The notes below the pieces were generated by a model. It was not told where the DNA came from. It made no database searches and saw nothing but the letters and a program-made list of their open reading frames with translations. From the NCBI GenBank assembly GCA_905480405.1, contig CAJQQH010000127.1, forward strand, positions 1 to 37,810: DNA of 37,810 bases, read 5' to 3'. The position numbers and the translations under genes are program-made. Position 1 is the first letter of the stretch; every line of letters starts with the position of its first letter. Source of the stretch: an uncultured Polaribacter sp. (GTDB lineage: Bacteria; Bacteroidota; Bacteroidia; Flavobacteriales; Flavobacteriaceae). Shown in pieces: positions 8,032-15,646 of the stretch.

Positions 8032-8426
8032 ATAAAAATAGAAAATAAAACTTATATAGATTCTAGAGGTTATCGTAGATTAACGGATTCTGATAAATTA
8101 GTTCATAGATCTTTAAGTTTAAAAGGCGGAGAAATTGTTCATCATATTGATAGAAAAAAATAAAATAATTCTCCAAGAAATTTATAAGCTTTAAAAACTC
8201 AGATTACTTAACAATAAAAAGAACTTTTCGAAGAAGCTGGCATTAACAGTAGAAAAATAAACCTTTTTTAGTTGATGAAAAGCTGATGTATAAAAAGGAT
8301 AATAATTGGTTATTATCAAAAAAAGGAAAAGAAAAGTTTGGAGGAATTCAAAAAGATGGGCAATATGGCGGTTTTGTAATTTGGCCTGAAGAAATGATTA
8401 CTTATATTGATGATAATTTTCACTAA
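8032..8426 (+). pseudogene. decayed HNH-endonuclease-like gene
   Basis: One frame from 8032 reads KIENKTYIDSRGYRRL, then SDKLVHR, then EIVHHIDRKK, a stop, NNSPRNL, a stop, ALKT. This is the HNH-family pattern HHID-x4-NN-x-P-x-NL with the preceding RGY-x-R and KLVHR motifs. Four in-frame TAA codons (8161, 8185, 8209, 8215) interrupt it, yet the frame is intact up to ELFEEAGINSR (about 8255). A shift to another frame then continues as KNKPFLVDEKLMYKKDNNWL to IWPEEMITYIDDNFH and a stop at 8426. The original ATG may be the ATA at 8032. It starts 4 bases after uvrA. I read it as a dead gene; the 46-codon ATG ORF at 8286-8426 is probably its tail. Confidence 0.7.
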
Positions 8427-8452
8427 AATAAGCACCAACTTAACTAACAAAA

Positions 8453-8670
8453 AATAATTTAATTAGAATAATTGCACTTATCCCCATTTTAACTATAACG
8501 ACATCTATTACAGCTTGTTATCATTTAAAAAATGGAAAAACTTATATTAAATTAATGTATTAGTACAATCAGACAATAATGTTTTTTTTATCCTGGAAAA
8601 AGAATTGTTAAATATATACTATGATGTGTATTTACGTTCTTTTGCTAAAAATTCTAAAGAAAAAGATTAA
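8453..8670 (+). pseudogene. decayed small lipoprotein gene
   Basis: One frame encodes a lipoprotein-type signal, LIRIIALIPILTITTSITAC, followed by YHLKNGKTYIK and a stop at 8566-8568, with no usable ATG. A second frame overlapping at about 8557 continues LVQSDNNVFFILEKELLNIY to SFAKNSKEKD and a stop at 8670. One frameshift and one lost start codon would restore a protein of about 70 residues. The family is not recognised. It lies with the HNH remnant in the same decayed intergenic region. Confidence 0.5.
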
Positions 8671-8808
8671 CAAAACTAGTTGTTTATAATCAAGGTTATT
8701 TTTTTTAACGAATTCTAATTCATCTTACACGAATTCTAATACAGACAAAATTTAACTCAAGTTCCATTTTACTTTTACAGTGTATTAACATTTAAAAAAG
8801 TAGAAATC
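8671..8808. other. intergenic region with a 12-bp direct repeat
   Basis: No gene is supported. ACGAATTCTAAT occurs twice, at 8708-8719 and 8729-8740, with a 21-bp period (two helical turns), 68 bp before the next start codon. It could be a regulator site or residue of the decay. Confidence 0.35.
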
Positions 8809-9903
8809 ATGAACACATCATTAAGAAATTTAGTAATTATAGCTTATGTTATTTTAGTATCAATCTCATTTGTAAGTTGTAATAACACAAAAGAAACTAA
8901 ACCTGAAAAAGAAATTGCAAAAACATTAAAAGAAAGCAATAAAGAGTACACAGTTAAAAAAGAATTTGAAGTTAGAAAACCTATCGTTTTTATTGCTGGT
9001 TTTGATAAAGGTGATGAAAACTACTACAACAATGCAAGAATATTTTTTAAAGAACAAAAATTTGAAATTGTAGAAGATAAATATTCTTTAGAAGAAATTA
9101 TAAGTTGGTTAAATAAGAATGAAGTTAAAAATCCGTATGGAGAAATTCACATCGTAAACAAAAGCAATCCATATAAAGGAATGACATTAGAAACTGTAAT
9201 TAATGGCGAAAAAATTACTACAGAGTCTTTAAGAAGAAGTGTTACAAAAGGAACCTTACCAATCTTAAATGAAAGTGTTAATGCCAATTCTAAAATTATT
9301 TTTCATGCGAATGGTATAGGTAAGAATATCGAATTAATGAATACTTTTAAAGATGCTTTTTGTGCAGATGAACTACCAAACGTTATCGCGTCTCCTTATT
9401 TCTCTGTATTTGATGGCGAATTTACAAAACATTATTTAGCAAAACCTTATTATGTATTTTACCCAACGGCTAACTCACCTGGAAAGACAGACTTATCCAA
9501 AGAAATTTCTAAAAAATATTCTGAAGAAAAAGACATTGATTGGTTTGAAGCTCTAAATAATGAAGAAGAAAGGTTTATTGGAGAAGCATACACAACTCAA
9601 TTTACAATACCAGTTAAATTCGAACTAGATTACCATAATTCTGATGATGAAATTCCTACATTCGAAATTCAAGAAGAAGTAATGGATTTTATTGAACAAA
9701 AAGAAGAATTATTTTCAAAAATTAAAACACTAAACATTCCGTTAGAAAAATTTAGATGGACCTGGAGTTTAAAAAACAGTAAACTAACTATTAAAGGTAA
9801 AACCACAGGATTAGTTGTTTTAAAGCCACTAATTAAACCTTATGGAGAATTAGAACACATTAAGCCAGATACAAATAACAAACGTTTATATGCCATGAAT
9901 TAA
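8809..9903 (+). CDS. lipoprotein of unknown function
   Basis: A 364-residue protein with a type II signal peptide: positive start, hydrophobic core, lipobox FVSC with Cys24, then a Lys/Glu-rich linker to about residue 58. The rest has an ordered alpha/beta look. The stretch about 59-115 (IVFIAGFDKGDENYYNNARI, later EIHIVNKSNPYKG) and about 160-215 (KIIFHANGIGKNIELM, ANSPGKTD) could be a Rossmann-like or caspase-like fold, but I see no catalytic motif I can name. It ends in a beta-rich segment with SLKNSKLTIKGKTTGLVVLK. Monocistronic: it follows the pseudogene region and precedes a perfect terminator hairpin. Confidence 0.7.
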   Translation: MNTSLRNLVIIAYVILVSISFVSCNNTKETKPEKEIAKTLKESNKEYTVKKEFEVRKPIVFIAGFDKGDENYYNNARIFFKEQKFEIVEDKYSLEEIISWLNKNEVKNPYGEIHIVNKSNPYKGMTLETVINGEKITTESLRRSVTKGTLPILNESVNANSKIIFHANGIGKNIELMNTFKDAFCADELPNVIASPYFSVFDGEFTKHYLAKPYYVFYPTANSPGKTDLSKEISKKYSEEKDIDWFEALNNEEERFIGEAYTTQFTIPVKFELDYHNSDDEIPTFEIQEEVMDFIEQKEELFSKIKTLNIPLEKFRWTWSLKNSKLTIKGKTTGLVVLKPLIKPYGELEHIKPDTNNKRLYAMN

Positions 9904-9927
9904 GTAAAAAGGAGGATGTAGTTTTGC

Positions 9928-9963
9928 AAACGTCATTATACAATATTACGTATAATGACGTTT
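9928..9963 (+). terminator. perfect 14-bp terminator hairpin
   Basis: AAACGTCATTATAC (9928-9941) pairs perfectly with GTATAATGACGTTT (9950-9963) across an 8-base loop, running into TTTT. It ends the lipoprotein gene and separates it from the sensor-kinase operon 20 bases later. Confidence 0.75.
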
Positions 9964-9982
9964 TAATTAGTAAGTTTGTTTT

Positions 9983-11998
9983 ATGATGATTTTCAAAAAA
10001 ATTAATTTCATACTTTTTTTCCTACTTCTTGTAGAGCTGCAAGCACAAGAGAATACAATTAAACACTTTACAGTTAACAATGGTTTATCTAGTAATAATG
10101 TTTTAAACATTGTACAAGATGAAATTGGTTATTTATGGATTGCTACAAATAATGGTTTGTTAAAATTTGATGGTGCTAACTTTACAGAAATAAACAAGTT
10201 AAAAACTACTGGTTTAAATGTTGAAAAAAACACTATTTATGCGGGTTTAGAAAAAGGGTTATCAATTATAGAAAATGGAAAATCACTTTTTTTTGAATCT
10301 AAAAAAACATTAAAAACAATTCATATCAACAATCATATTTTTGTAGCTACAGTTCAAGGCATTTACAAATTAGAAAAAAACTATTTACAACCACTTCAAA
10401 TAAATACAAAAATAGATTACTCTATTATTAATGATATTATTTATATTAATGATTCTTTCTACATTGCCACAAATAAAGGCCTTTGGAGCATAAAAAATTT
10501 AATAAATCCTAAAAAATCACATAGAATAATTAAAGACAACATAGTTGCTTTAACAAAATTTAATAACAATATTATTGCCGCAACTTTAGATAATGGAGTA
10601 TTTATTGTTAATGAAAAATCAGTTAAAAAAAATATTAAAACCCATACAAATATAACATCTACAAAGAAACTTAAAAATGAAATTTGGGTTACTTCTAAAA
10701 CAGACGGAATTGAAATATACGCTCTTCCCTCCTTTTCTTTCAAGCACAAAATTAACAAATATAATTCTTTACAAACCAACAATATTAATATGGTTTATAA
10801 AGACAAACAAAATACAACTTGGATTGCGTCTAAAAACGGATTGTATTCTTTAACTAATATTAGAGTAAATAATACAACTAAAAAACCACAAATATATTTT
10901 GAAAAATCATTCATAAATCATCAAAATATTGATTCAATTTTAAACACAACTAACCAATTAAAACTCTCTCCTACTGAAAACAATATATCCATTGGTTTTA
11001 AAACTGTAGATTTATTACAGACAAATAAAATTAATTATAGATACAAATTAAATAATACGTTTTCTACTTGGTCTACAAATAATAATGTACAATTAGCCAA
11101 TTTAAATGCAGGTAACTACACTTTAGAAGTACAATCTAAAGTTGGAGAAAAGTTAAGTAACTTAAAATCCATTTCATTTATCATAGCTAAACCTATTTAT
11201 AAAGAAACGTGGTTTATAATGATAATAATTATATTCACTTTATTATTACTATATTTTTTAGTAGATTTCTATATTAAAAAAAACAACAAGAAAAACAAAA
11301 ATAAAATTGATGCTTTAAAACTAGAAAACCATTTACTATCATTAGAACAAAAAGCATTACAATTACAAATGAACCCTCATTTTATATTTAATGTCTTAAA
11401 TGGTATTAAAGCACTAGGAAACTCTGGTAAAACAGACAAATTAAATAAAACAATTTCTCAATTTTCAGTTTTATTAAGAAGTATTTTAAGTAACTCTAGA
11501 AAAGAAGAAATTAGTTTAAAAGAAGAAATAAATTCTTTAAAAAACTATATTGAATTAGAGCAAAGTATGAGTTCTAAAACATTTGAATATACTATAAAAA
11601 CAGATTTAAAAAATATTGATATTGAAGAAGTTTTAATTCCAACGATGTTAATACAACCTTTTATTGAAAATGCTATAAAACATGGATTTCAAACACATAA
11701 AAAAGGAAAAATTACAATTAATTTTGAAATAAAGAATACTTTTTTAAATTGTTCTATTATAGATAATGGAATTGGAATTCATCAATCAATGAAACAGAAA
11801 CCAAACACAGACCATACTTCTGTTGCCCTAAAAGTATCTAAAGAACGAATTAAAAATATATCAGTAAAAAACTCATTTTCAATTGATGAAATCATTGAAA
11901 GCACAAATATAAAAGGCACAAAAGTTTGGTTTAAAATTCCTTTAAAACAGATTACTAATGGAGAGACGAAAGTTTATAAAAAAAACAGCTTTAGGTAG
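9983..11998 (+). CDS. propeller-containing LytS/YehU-type sensor histidine kinase
   Basis: A 671-residue membrane kinase. A Sec signal peptide ends near LQAQ. The periplasmic region (about 22-300) has two-component propeller repeats (VNNGLSSNNVLNIVQDEIGY then LWIATNNGLLKFDG; later NTTWIASKNGLYSL). A Y_Y_Y-like domain follows (YRYKLNNTFSTW, LNAGNYTLEVQS), and then one membrane helix at about 410-431. The cytoplasmic part has the His_kinase box LQMNPHFIFNVLNGIKAL with His466 and a HATPase domain (IQPFIENAIKHG, DNGIGI). Start is ATG 9983, or 9986 equally well. It overlaps the phosphoesterase gene by 41 bp, and the LytTR regulator two genes down is its likely partner. The sensor is much shorter than that of hybrid HTCS proteins. 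Confidence 0.88.
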   Translation: MMIFKKINFILFFLLLVELQAQENTIKHFTVNNGLSSNNVLNIVQDEIGYLWIATNNGLLKFDGANFTEINKLKTTGLNVEKNTIYAGLEKGLSIIENGKSLFFESKKTLKTIHINNHIFVATVQGIYKLEKNYLQPLQINTKIDYSIINDIIYINDSFYIATNKGLWSIKNLINPKKSHRIIKDNIVALTKFNNNIIAATLDNGVFIVNEKSVKKNIKTHTNITSTKKLKNEIWVTSKTDGIEIYALPSFSFKHKINKYNSLQTNNINMVYKDKQNTTWIASKNGLYSLTNIRVNNTTKKPQIYFEKSFINHQNIDSILNTTNQLKLSPTENNISIGFKTVDLLQTNKINYRYKLNNTFSTWSTNNNVQLANLNAGNYTLEVQSKVGEKLSNLKSISFIIAKPIYKETWFIMIIIIFTLLLLYFLVDFYIKKNNKKNKNKIDALKLENHLLSLEQKALQLQMNPHFIFNVLNGIKALGNSGKTDKLNKTISQFSVLLRSILSNSRKEEISLKEEINSLKNYIELEQSMSSKTFEYTIKTDLKNIDIEEVLIPTMLIQPFIENAIKHGFQTHKKGKITINFEIKNTFLNCSIIDNGIGIHQSMKQKPNTDHTSVALKVSKERIKNISVKNSFSIDEIIESTNIKGTKVWFKIPLKQITNGETKVYKKNSFR

Positions 11999-12803
11999 TT
12001 TAAGTTTAGGCTTAATTGGCGGTATTTATTCTTGGCAAATAGAGCCTTTTTGGTTAGAATTTGTACACAAAAAAATGCCTATTAAAAATTTACCGGACAA
12101 CTTAATTGGTAAAACGTTAATTCAAATTAGCGATATACATGTTGGTAATAGATTCAATTATCAATATATAATAGATTCATTTGCAAAAGCAAAAACATTT
12201 AATCCAGACTTTGTAGTTTATACAGGAGATTTTGTAGATTATGATACTAAAGAACAATTTACACAGTTAAAAGAAGTTTGTAAACATATTGTAACAGGAA
12301 AATTAGGTACTGCTGGTATTTTAGGTAATCATGATTACGGACATGATTGGATTGAGCAAGAAGTTGCAGACAACATTACTTCTATTCTTGAAGAAGTAGG
12401 TGTTAAAATCTTAGGTAACGAAGAGCATAATTTTAACGGATTAAATATAATAGGAATAGATGATTTTTGGGGATTAAACTTTAATCCAAAAAAAATTATG
12501 GATAAGTACAATCCTATAAATGCAAATTTAGTATTGTGTCATAACCCAGATGTTTGTGACTTGGATGTTTGGAATAGTTATAAAGGATGGATTTTAGCAG
12601 GTCATACTCATGGCGGGCAAGTAAAACCTCCATTTTTAAACCCTCCAATTTTACCTGTAAAAAACAAAAAATACAATGCAGGAGAAATTGATTTAAATGA
12701 TGGAAGAACTTTATATATAAACAGAGCTTTAGGAAATCTTTACCAAGTACGTTTTAATGTAAGGCCAGAAATAACTGTATTTAAACTAGAAAAGAAATCT
12801 TAG
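11958..12803 (+). CDS. Tat-exported calcineurin-like metallophosphoesterase (YkuE-like)
   Basis: A 281-residue metal-dependent phosphoesterase. The N-terminus has a twin-arginine signal, RRKFIKKTALGSLSLGLIGG. The metallophosphatase motifs follow in order: QISDIHVG (Asp, His), YTGDFVDY (Asp), LGNHDYG (Asn, His), LCHNPDV (His) and LAGHTHGGQ (His, His). Relatives such as YkuE are membrane-associated and may act on phospholipid or UDP-lipid substrates; the substrate here is unknown. The gene begins inside the 3' end of the kinase gene and ends 2 bases before the LytTR regulator, so it is translationally coupled within a two-component operon, an unusual place for it. Confidence 0.88.
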   Translation: MERRKFIKKTALGSLSLGLIGGIYSWQIEPFWLEFVHKKMPIKNLPDNLIGKTLIQISDIHVGNRFNYQYIIDSFAKAKTFNPDFVVYTGDFVDYDTKEQFTQLKEVCKHIVTGKLGTAGILGNHDYGHDWIEQEVADNITSILEEVGVKILGNEEHNFNGLNIIGIDDFWGLNFNPKKIMDKYNPINANLVLCHNPDVCDLDVWNSYKGWILAGHTHGGQVKPPFLNPPILPVKNKKYNAGEIDLNDGRTLYINRALGNLYQVRFNVRPEITVFKLEKKS

Positions 12804-12805
12804 AG

Positions 12806-13558
12806 ATGAAAAAAATAACATCAATTGTAGTAGATGATATCCCAGAAGCATTAGAAATGTTATGTAGAGATCTTGAGCATAATTTTTCTGAAATAGAAAT
12901 TATAGGTAAAGCATCAAGTGTAATTGAAGCGGCTAAGTTATTACATAAAAAACAACCAGACATTCTTTTTTTAGATATTATGTTAGGAGATGGCACTGGG
13001 TTTGATATTTTAGAAATTGTACCCAATTTACAATCAAAAATTATTTTTGTAACCGCAAGTGATGAATTTGCAATTAAGGCGTTTAAATTTGCCGCAATAG
13101 ATTATATTTTAAAACCATATTCTAATGAAGACTTGGCTAATTCTATTTCAAAAGCAAAAAAACAAATAAAGCCTAACAAAGAACAATTATCAGTATTACA
13201 AGACTCTATAAACAATTCTAATACAAATAACCAAAAAATATCTTTACATACGTCAGATAAAATACTTGTAGTGCAATTAACAGATATTATTCGTTGTAAG
13301 TCTGATAACAATTATACTACATTTCATTTAGAGAATGGGCAAAAAATATTGGTTTCTAAAACACTAAAATATTATGCAGATATGTTAAGAGAACATCATT
13401 TTTTAAGAGTTCATCAAAGTCATTTAATTAATACAAAATATATAAAAGAGTTTATAAAAACCGATGGAGGTTATATTATACTAAAGAATAAATGTAGTAT
13501 ACCTGTATCTACAAGAAAAAAAAATGAAGTTATTGAAATGCTAAATCTTATTAGATAA
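12806..13558 (+). CDS. LytTR-family response regulator
   Basis: A 250-residue regulator. The receiver (1-120) has D10-D11, phosphoacceptor D57 in DILFLDIMLGDG, Thr83 and Lys103 (YILKPY). The LytTR DNA-binding domain (about 145-248) shows DIIRCKSDNNYTTFHLENGQ, FLRVHQSHLINTKYI and the closing PVSTRKKNEV. The gene follows the phosphoesterase by 2 bases. Together with the LytS-type kinase at 9983 it forms the usual LytS/LytR pair, here with an enzyme inserted between. Confidence 0.92.
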   Translation: MKKITSIVVDDIPEALEMLCRDLEHNFSEIEIIGKASSVIEAAKLLHKKQPDILFLDIMLGDGTGFDILEIVPNLQSKIIFVTASDEFAIKAFKFAAIDYILKPYSNEDLANSISKAKKQIKPNKEQLSVLQDSINNSNTNNQKISLHTSDKILVVQLTDIIRCKSDNNYTTFHLENGQKILVSKTLKYYADMLREHHFLRVHQSHLINTKYIKEFIKTDGGYIILKNKCSIPVSTRKKNEVIEMLNLIR

Positions 13559-13582
13559 TTATCATTTGTAGTAAATTTTCAC

Positions 13583-13590
13583 TATATTTG
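13583..13590 (+). promoter_or_regulatory. candidate -7 promoter element (TATATTTG)
   Basis: Matches TAnnTTTG 21 bases upstream of the ATG at 13612. It overlaps the TTG codon at 13588 that could be taken as a start, which argues for the downstream ATG. A TTTG lies 14 bases further up, closer than the usual -33 spacing. Confidence 0.45.
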
Positions 13591-13611
13591 AATACAGTTA
13601 AAATAATTGTT

Positions 13612-14067
13612 ATGAAAACTAAGCATCAGGAAAGAGCTGACCGAGTTATTCAAGTATTTAATGACTCTAACTTAAATCAAAGAGGTTTCTCTGAGTTGAT
13701 TGGAGTTTCTCAACAATTAGTTAGTGCTGTTATAAATTACAAGAAAAAACCAAATGAAACAATTTTATTTGGTATTATCGATAATATTACAACTATAGAT
13801 CCAATTTGGTTAATTACTGGAATTGGAGAATACAAAAACAACAGTTTTACAAAATCTGAGATATCAAATTCTATTGAAGATCAGATTCAGGATATTGTTG
13901 AGAAGCAATTTAAAAAACTCTCTTTAGAGTTAAATCAAAAAATTTCAAATATTGAAGAGTATGTCAAAAAAACTAATGCAAAAAATGTTTTGCGTAGAAT
14001 AGATCAGGATAGCTCAAACTTAGTCCCCCAACTTAATAAAAAAGAGCGTAAAAAGCTACGAGGCTAA
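13612..14067 (+). CDS. XRE/CI-like helix-turn-helix regulator
   Basis: A 151-residue protein. The N-terminal 65 residues form a lambda-repressor-like HTH (QRGFSELIGVSQQLVSAVIN) followed by DPIWLITGIGEYKN, the tail seen in CI-type repressors of Bacteroidota. Residues 85-125 look like an amphipathic, probably coiled-coil helix (EDQIQDIVEKQFKKLSLEL), likely for dimerisation. There is no peptidase S24 domain, so no LexA-like self-cleavage. I use ATG 13612, because the longer TTG start lies in a promoter element. The 3' end overlaps the convergent gene at 14056 by 12 bp. No phage genes are nearby, so this may be a resident regulator. Confidence 0.72.
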   Translation: MKTKHQERADRVIQVFNDSNLNQRGFSELIGVSQQLVSAVINYKKKPNETILFGIIDNITTIDPIWLITGIGEYKNNSFTKSEISNSIEDQIQDIVEKQFKKLSLELNQKISNIEEYVKKTNAKNVLRRIDQDSSNLVPQLNKKERKKLRG

Positions 14068-14382
14068 CCCTTTAATATTTGAAACAGCTTCTAATTTATA
14101 GTTGATTAAATTAATTAGAAAATTTAAAGTTTCACAATCCATATCCTTATTATAAAACTCTAAAACAGAGATAGACTTTAAAGTAGCTTCACGGTACTCT
14201 ACAGCATGTTTTTCAACAGGAATTACTTGTTCGTAAAACAAAGAAAAATAATCTATTATATTATTAAAATAAATCTTATCAGATTCATTTACAGTGTTCT
14301 TAAATTTTTCTAAAAAATTAACTAAAGATTCTATTCCGCAGAACTCATCAATTTTAGTCATCAATTTATTTTGAAGTGTCAT
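14056..14382 (-). CDS. hypothetical protein, all-helical
   Basis: A 108-residue protein, apparently soluble and helical, with no signal peptide, membrane segment or motif I recognise (ESLVNFLEKFKNTVNESDKI, IIDYFSLFYEQVIPVEKHAV). Its last codons overlap the end of the convergent XRE-like gene by 12 bp. It lies 60 bases beyond the terminator hairpin that follows the tRNA-His gene. Codon use resembles its neighbours. It may work with the XRE-like regulator, but only adjacency suggests this. Confidence 0.55.
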   Translation of the reverse strand: MTLQNKLMTKIDEFCGIESLVNFLEKFKNTVNESDKIYFNNIIDYFSLFYEQVIPVEKHAVEYREATLKSISVLEFYNKDMDCETLNFLINLINYKLEAVSNIKGLAS

Positions 14383-14441
14383 AGTAATAAATGGGGTTTA
14401 TAAAAATCTAAATTTACAAATCTATTTTTGCATATACAAAA

Positions 14442-14469
14442 AAAGTCTTCTCATTTCTGAGAAGACTTT
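14442..14469 (-). terminator. perfect 12-bp terminator after tRNA-His
   Basis: AAAGTCTTCTCA (14442-14453) pairs perfectly with TGAGAAGACTTT (14458-14469) around a 4-base loop, with T-runs on both outer sides. It lies 8 bases past the tRNA 3' end and also works in the other direction. Confidence 0.85.
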
Positions 14470-14477
14470 GTTTTTTT

Positions 14478-14553
14478 GGGTGGAAGACGGGACTCGAACC
14501 CGCGACACTCGGTACCACAAACCGATACTCTAACCAACTGAGCTACAACCACC
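14478..14553 (-). tRNA. tRNA-His (anticodon GTG)
   Basis: The minus strand folds as a cloverleaf: D-arm GCTC/GAGT, anticodon stem TCGGT/ACCGA with loop TTGTGGT (GTG = His), and T-arm GCGGG-TTCGAGT-CCCGT. An encoded G at -1 and discriminator C73 are the identity elements of tRNA-His. The acceptor stem reads GTGGTTG against CTTCCAC, leaving two apparent U-U oppositions at 5-68 and 6-67. CCA is not encoded. Confidence 0.9.
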
Positions 14554-14606
14554 ATATAATTGCGGGTGCAAATATAATTATTTTTCCTTCTATAAAAAGA
14601 AAAAAG

Positions 14607-15323
14607 TTAAATTAATTTACTTAAATTTTCTACAGCCACGTAACGTTCTGTATTAAAACCTTCTGCATAATCCACTCCTATCAATCTACCTAAATCTTTA
14701 GCCCTATAATTTATACTATCAGTAAAATTTCTACTTGTTATAGGTGTCTCTGCTTCATTACTGTTAGGATTATAGAACTGAGAAGAATACGCTAATACAG
14801 CTTTAGTCTTTATATCAATAAAACCAGTAACATCAACTACAAAATCTGGCTCAATGTTTTTCCATTGTATGTAGTGATATACTTGTTTTGGTCGCCATTT
14901 TTCTTGTTGCATCCCTTCTACTTCTGTTTCAATTTTTAGTAAACCACTTAAAAAACAAGCATCAGAAACTAAGTTACTACCTTTAGGATGATCTATATGC
15001 CTATCATCTATTGCATTACATAAAACAACATCTGGCTTATACTTTCTAATCATTTTTATAACCTCTAATTGATGTTCTTTATCATTTAAAAAAAAACCAT
15101 CAGCAAAACAAACGTTTTCTCTAACACTAATTCCTAATATTTTAGCAGCATTTGCTGCTTCTTTATCTCGTAAATCAGCAGAACCTCTAGTACCTAATTC
15201 TCCTCTAGTTAAATCTACTATTCCTACTTTTTTACCTAAAGAAATTTCTTTTGCAATTGTGGCTCCACAACCTAATTCTACATCATCAGGATGCGCTCCA
15301 AAAGCTAATATGTCTAATTTCAT
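14607..15323 (-). CDS. bshB1: bacillithiol biosynthesis deacetylase BshB1
   Basis: A 238-residue PIG-L/LmbE-family zinc deacetylase that removes the acetyl group from GlcNAc-malate in bacillithiol synthesis. The metal motif AHPDDVELGCG is at the N-terminus, LTRGELGTRGSADLRDKEA is characteristic of BshB1, and DRHIDHPKGSNLVSDACF supplies the other metal-binding His. FAYSSQ-type ending (LAYSSQFYNP) is present. Length is normal. The tRNA-His gene lies 53 bases downstream on the same strand. Other bacillithiol genes are not in this window. It makes the low-molecular-weight thiol that complements Bcp, Dps and OxyR nearby. Confidence 0.92.
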   Translation of the reverse strand: MKLDILAFGAHPDDVELGCGATIAKEISLGKKVGIVDLTRGELGTRGSADLRDKEAANAAKILGISVRENVCFADGFFLNDKEHQLEVIKMIRKYKPDVVLCNAIDDRHIDHPKGSNLVSDACFLSGLLKIETEVEGMQQEKWRPKQVYHYIQWKNIEPDFVVDVTGFIDIKTKAVLAYSSQFYNPNSNEAETPITSRNFTDSINYRAKDLGRLIGVDYAEGFNTERYVAVENLSKLI

Positions 15324-15646
15324 TTATTCTAAATTATTTTAATTTAAAGAAATCTTTTTTATCAAAAAATTATAAAAGACGTTTTAATTATTCTTTAAAA
15401 CTATATTAATAAACAATATTAAAAAAACAATTTATTAAAATAACTATAAAAAATTATTTATTTCATATAACACGTATTTCTATTTCGTTTTCGTTTACAT
15501 AAATTAATAAAAAAATCATTGTTTTTTATGATAATCATAAAAATGAACACCATATTGAAAGGATGATATTTATCATAAAAAAGAACCTACAATCAAACTA
15601 ATTTTACTCCTATAAATTATGAAAATCTTAATAGAATTAGACAACT
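15324..15646. other. 323-bp regulatory intergenic region before the transporter/pckA unit
   Basis: Very A+T-rich region between divergent bshB1 and the SLC13 transporter, with no supported gene. It holds two palindromic sites described separately. A 40-codon ATG ORF at 15619-15741 overlaps the transporter in another frame and looks spurious. Confidence 0.6.
15523..15586 (+). promoter_or_regulatory. repeated palindromic operator candidate
   Basis: Site 1 (15523-15543) is a perfect palindrome: TTTTTATGAT, A, ATCATAAAAA. Site 2 (15563-15576) is ATGAT-ATTT-ATCAT. Each is followed by nearly the same 15 bases, ATCATAAAAATGAAC (15534-15548) and ATCATAAAAAAGAAC (15572-15586), 38 bp apart. They end 61 bp before the transporter ATG, fitting a dimeric regulator that binds twice. 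Confidence 0.55.

Noticed and set aside
8286..8426. 46-codon ORF as an intact gene
   Set aside because: It aligns in order after the HNH remnant as its likely frameshifted tail, so it is included in the pseudogene; not excluded as an independent ORF.
9909..9922. GGAGG followed by ATG TAG after the lipoprotein gene
   Set aside because: It resembles a Shine-Dalgarno site but leads to an immediate stop; chance occurrence just before the terminator.
13588..13611. TTG start for the XRE-like gene
   Set aside because: The codon lies in a TATATTTG promoter element, and ATG 13612 fits the HTH family start.
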